From Dehalococcoidia bacterium (lineage in GTDB: Bacteria; Chloroflexota; Dehalococcoidia; JAUSIH01): DNA of 41,501 nucleotides. How positions within the stretch are numbered: position 1 is the stretch's first letter; each line of letters opens with the position of its first letter. Made by a program: the position numbers and the translations under genes. The notes under the pieces were generated by a model. That model was not told the origin of the DNA. It made no database searches and worked only from the letters and a program-made list of their open reading frames with translations. The stretch lies in NCBI GenBank assembly GCA_030648205.1, contig JAUSIH010000033.1, forward strand, positions 1-41,501, in the 5' to 3' direction. Positions 39,953 through 41,501 of this stretch are shown one piece after another.

Positions 39953-40035
39953 GGCGCCTCCTGAAGGTCTTGGTTCCAGTGTAGTGGTTTCGACATCTCG
40001 TTACCTGCGAGACTCTGCAACGCCGAGCGCTCGCC

Positions 40036-40353
40036 GTGCCGTGCACCGGCGCTGCGGTGCGCTGCGGCGGGGAACCCTATGACCCCGTCAAGCGGGACGT
40101 CCACGTCTCAGAGCGCCCCGACTTCTATGTCATGGGCTATTCCTACGACGCGCTCAGGAATACGACGGTGCTCACCGTTCGTATCTCCGGCTCCTACATG
40201 AGACTGCACATCGACGTGGGGGCGCCCTTCTCTCGCCTGTCCAAGAACAAGCGGAGAAAGGTATGCCGCTATGGAGCGGGTGTCCCCGTTCCTGCCCAGA
40301 AGCTGATTGGCGAGAAGGTGAAGCAAGCAGTCCAGTTGTACCGGAAAGTCTAG
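40036..40353 (+). CDS. Small hypothetical protein
   Basis: An open frame of up to 105 residues. The stretch from about residue 15 on (YDPVKRDVHVSERPDFYVMG, SYMRLHIDVGAPFSRLSKNK) has coding-like codon use and a Lys/Arg-rich C-terminus. It is followed after 14 bases by a strong terminator, which supports real expression. The start is uncertain: GTG 40036, GTG 40057 and internal starts all lack a clear Shine-Dalgarno, so it could also be a 5'-truncated gene. I do not recognise the family. Confidence 0.5.
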   Translation: MPCTGAAVRCGGEPYDPVKRDVHVSERPDFYVMGYSYDALRNTTVLTVRISGSYMRLHIDVGAPFSRLSKNKRRKVCRYGAGVPVPAQKLIGEKVKQAVQLYRKV

Positions 40354-40367
40354 TTGGAGTTCATCTT

Positions 40368-40410
40368 CCCCCAGCTCACCCCCGCGGGTGGGCTGGGGGC
40401 TTTTCGTTTC
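40368..40410 (+). terminator. Rho-independent terminator
   Basis: A 14-bp stem with one G-U pair, CCCCCAGCTCACCC (40368-40381) with 40386-40399, tetraloop CCGC, then CTTTTCGTTTC. It ends the small gene at 40353. The following 40411-40604 shows no gene. Confidence 0.85.
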
Positions 40411-40604
40411 CCTCTTGCGCTGTCGTCTTCTCCTAAGGTGCGGAGTCTCGTATGTGAGGTTTTTCTAGGGCACTCTTATAGCGGCTGCGGGGCTCCGACC
40501 TCCACAAAGCCCGTCGGCATCGGGTGGAGAGTATAGCACTTTCCCCCACGATTACCAATACTCACGCACCGGCCCACGCACCGGCCCCCGAACAAAAAAC
40601 CAAT

Positions 40605-41500
40605 GTGATTGAGTACGGTCTGGCACCAGGAGTAGGATGGTGCCATGGACCTGCAAAGCTATGAACAGCTTGTGAAGAGCGAGTCAACAGCGAAAAAGTA
40701 TGTGTTGGGATTTTGCTGGAAAAACCATCAGCGGTTTTGCCCCCGATGTACGTCCAGGAGGCTGTACAGCCTCCTGGACGCGCGGCGACGCTGCGCCCGC
40801 TGTGGCTATACGTTTCACGACCGTACCGGCCGATGGATCAACACGGGGAGCCTCACCCATGGCCAATGGCTGCGCTTAGTGAAGCTCTTTGAGTTGGAGG
40901 TTTCCACCCGCAAGGCGGCCACTCAACTGGGGCTGACCTACAAGACCGTCTACAAAGCTATTGCTACCCTGCGCTTGGCCATCCTGGCCCATGCCCCTGA
41001 TGGCGGCCAGTTCCTGAGTGGTGAGATAGAGTTGGACGAGGCCTATTTTGGCGGAAGGCGCAAAGGCAAGCGCGGCAGGGGCGCAGCAGGCAAAGTACCG
41101 GTCTTTGGTATCCTGGAACGGGACGGGCAGGTCTCGGTGAGTGTGGTACCCAACGTCCGCGCGGAAACCCTCCTGGACTTGACGGTCAAGAAGGTCCGCC
41201 GGGGGAGCATCGTGTACACGGACAAATACCAGGTCTATGATGCCCTCATGTTTTGTGGCTACCGGCATCTGAAGATTGACCATGGTACGCACTTCGCCCA
41301 AGGGCGGGTCTCCATCAATGGCTTGGAGGGATTCTGGAGCTACGCCAAAGAGAGGCTGGCCAAGCATCATGGGGTGTCTCCCCAACGCTTCCCTTTGTAC
41401 CTCAAGGAACTGGAGTTCCGCTACAATCATCGCCAGGAGGACATCTTCCCTCGGTTAGTTCAGTACCTCTGCGATTTTGTGCCAAACCTTACCTAATCAC
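40605..41500 (+). mobile_element. IS1595-family insertion sequence, complete
   Basis: Terminal inverted repeats are visible: 40605-40626 matches the reverse complement of 41479-41500 at 18 of 22 positions, each beginning GTGATT and ending TGGCAC. They frame one transposase gene whose stop lies inside the right repeat. The right flank is outside the window, so the target duplication cannot be checked. Total about 0.9 kb, a usual size for the family. Confidence 0.88.
40645..41496 (+). CDS. IS1595-family (ISXO2-like) transposase
   Basis: A 283-residue transposase with an N-terminal zinc ribbon (C32, C35, C50, C53), a helix-turn-helix stretch (about 85-110) and the DDE_Tnp_IS1595 core: D131 (IELDEAYFGG), D193 (IVYTDKYQVY), and the N/E position in INGLEGFWSYAKERL (N225, E228). 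The GRRKGKRGRG basic segment after the first Asp is typical. The frame is intact and of full length. Confidence 0.95.
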   Translation: MDLQSYEQLVKSESTAKKYVLGFCWKNHQRFCPRCTSRRLYSLLDARRRCARCGYTFHDRTGRWINTGSLTHGQWLRLVKLFELEVSTRKAATQLGLTYKTVYKAIATLRLAILAHAPDGGQFLSGEIELDEAYFGGRRKGKRGRGAAGKVPVFGILERDGQVSVSVVPNVRAETLLDLTVKKVRRGSIVYTDKYQVYDALMFCGYRHLKIDHGTHFAQGRVSINGLEGFWSYAKERLAKHHGVSPQRFPLYLKELEFRYNHRQEDIFPRLVQYLCDFVPNLT

Positions 41501-41501
41501 C

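Noticed and set aside
1-41501. CRISPR array, rRNA, tRNA or riboswitch
   Set aside because: No regularly spaced direct repeats, no rRNA segments, no cloverleaf and no known riboswitch core were seen on either strand.

Overview
The window is one contig of a GC-rich bacterial chromosome, dense in genes and arranged in long runs of same-strand genes. The repertoire (four CaiB/BaiF class III CoA-transferases, three thiolase-like proteins with three DUF35 zinc-ribbon/OB-fold partners, several crotonases, acyl-CoA dehydrogenases, an F420-type LLM oxidoreductase, two oligopeptide-type ABC import modules) resembles uncultured Chloroflexota of the Dehalococcoidia/SAR202 kind. That placement is an inference from gene content: no rRNA, tRNA or marker gene is present.

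Left edge (1-3625) is mobile and accessory DNA. An IS256-family element (about 263-1606) separates the 3' end of a minus-strand gene (52-252) from the rest of that gene. A decayed IS3-type transposase end (1833-1937) follows, then an AT-rich two-gene cassette: a 2TM plus beta-rich protein with the layout of Cap15/S-2TMbeta effectors (2081-2770), overlapped by a left-handed beta-helix O-acetyltransferase (2751-3332). A GC-rich gene 3' remnant lies just downstream (3340-3447).

Centre-left (3626-10491): a MmgE/PrpD protein and a nitrilase-superfamily amidase on the plus strand run into a minus-strand operon (SDR, solute-binding lipoprotein, two Dpp-type permeases) that starts from a good promoter at 10618-10646. 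Next, an LLM oxidoreductase (11010) sits behind a promoter overlapped by a 14-bp-arm palindrome, followed by a second SDR.

Centre (12966-21195): an acyl-CoA operon of crotonase, DUF35, thiolase and 4-hydroxybutyrate-type CoA-transferase; two divergent acyl-CoA dehydrogenases; a double-hotdog (MaoC-like) protein; and a tandem dimeric alpha/beta-barrel protein. A second ABC module follows (21400-25134), with a strong hairpin terminator between its binding protein and permeases. No ATPase gene is present for either module. Then come a thiolase-like/DUF35 pair whose active site looks like the retro-aldolase (Ltp2-type) subclass, a zinc alcohol dehydrogenase, and an AT-rich zinc-ribbon/PH-like gene.

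Right half (29156-39952): one long minus-strand run, promoter at 34076-34104, encodes two CaiB proteins, an EthD-like protein, an SCP2-domain protein, a thiolase and a DUF35. A second minus-strand run encodes an amidohydrolase-2, two more CaiB proteins and a divergent crotonase, with a crotonase remnant directly downstream. The right edge carries a small hypothetical gene with a terminator and a complete IS1595-family element (40605-41500) with recognisable terminal repeats.

Taken together, the genes suggest uptake of an unknown organic solute, CoA activation by CoA transfer, dehydrogenation/hydration, and carbon-carbon cleavage by thiolases or aldolase-type thiolase/DUF35 complexes. The substrate cannot be read from sequence. 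Several enzymes lack canonical catalytic residues, so textbook reactions should not be assumed for them.
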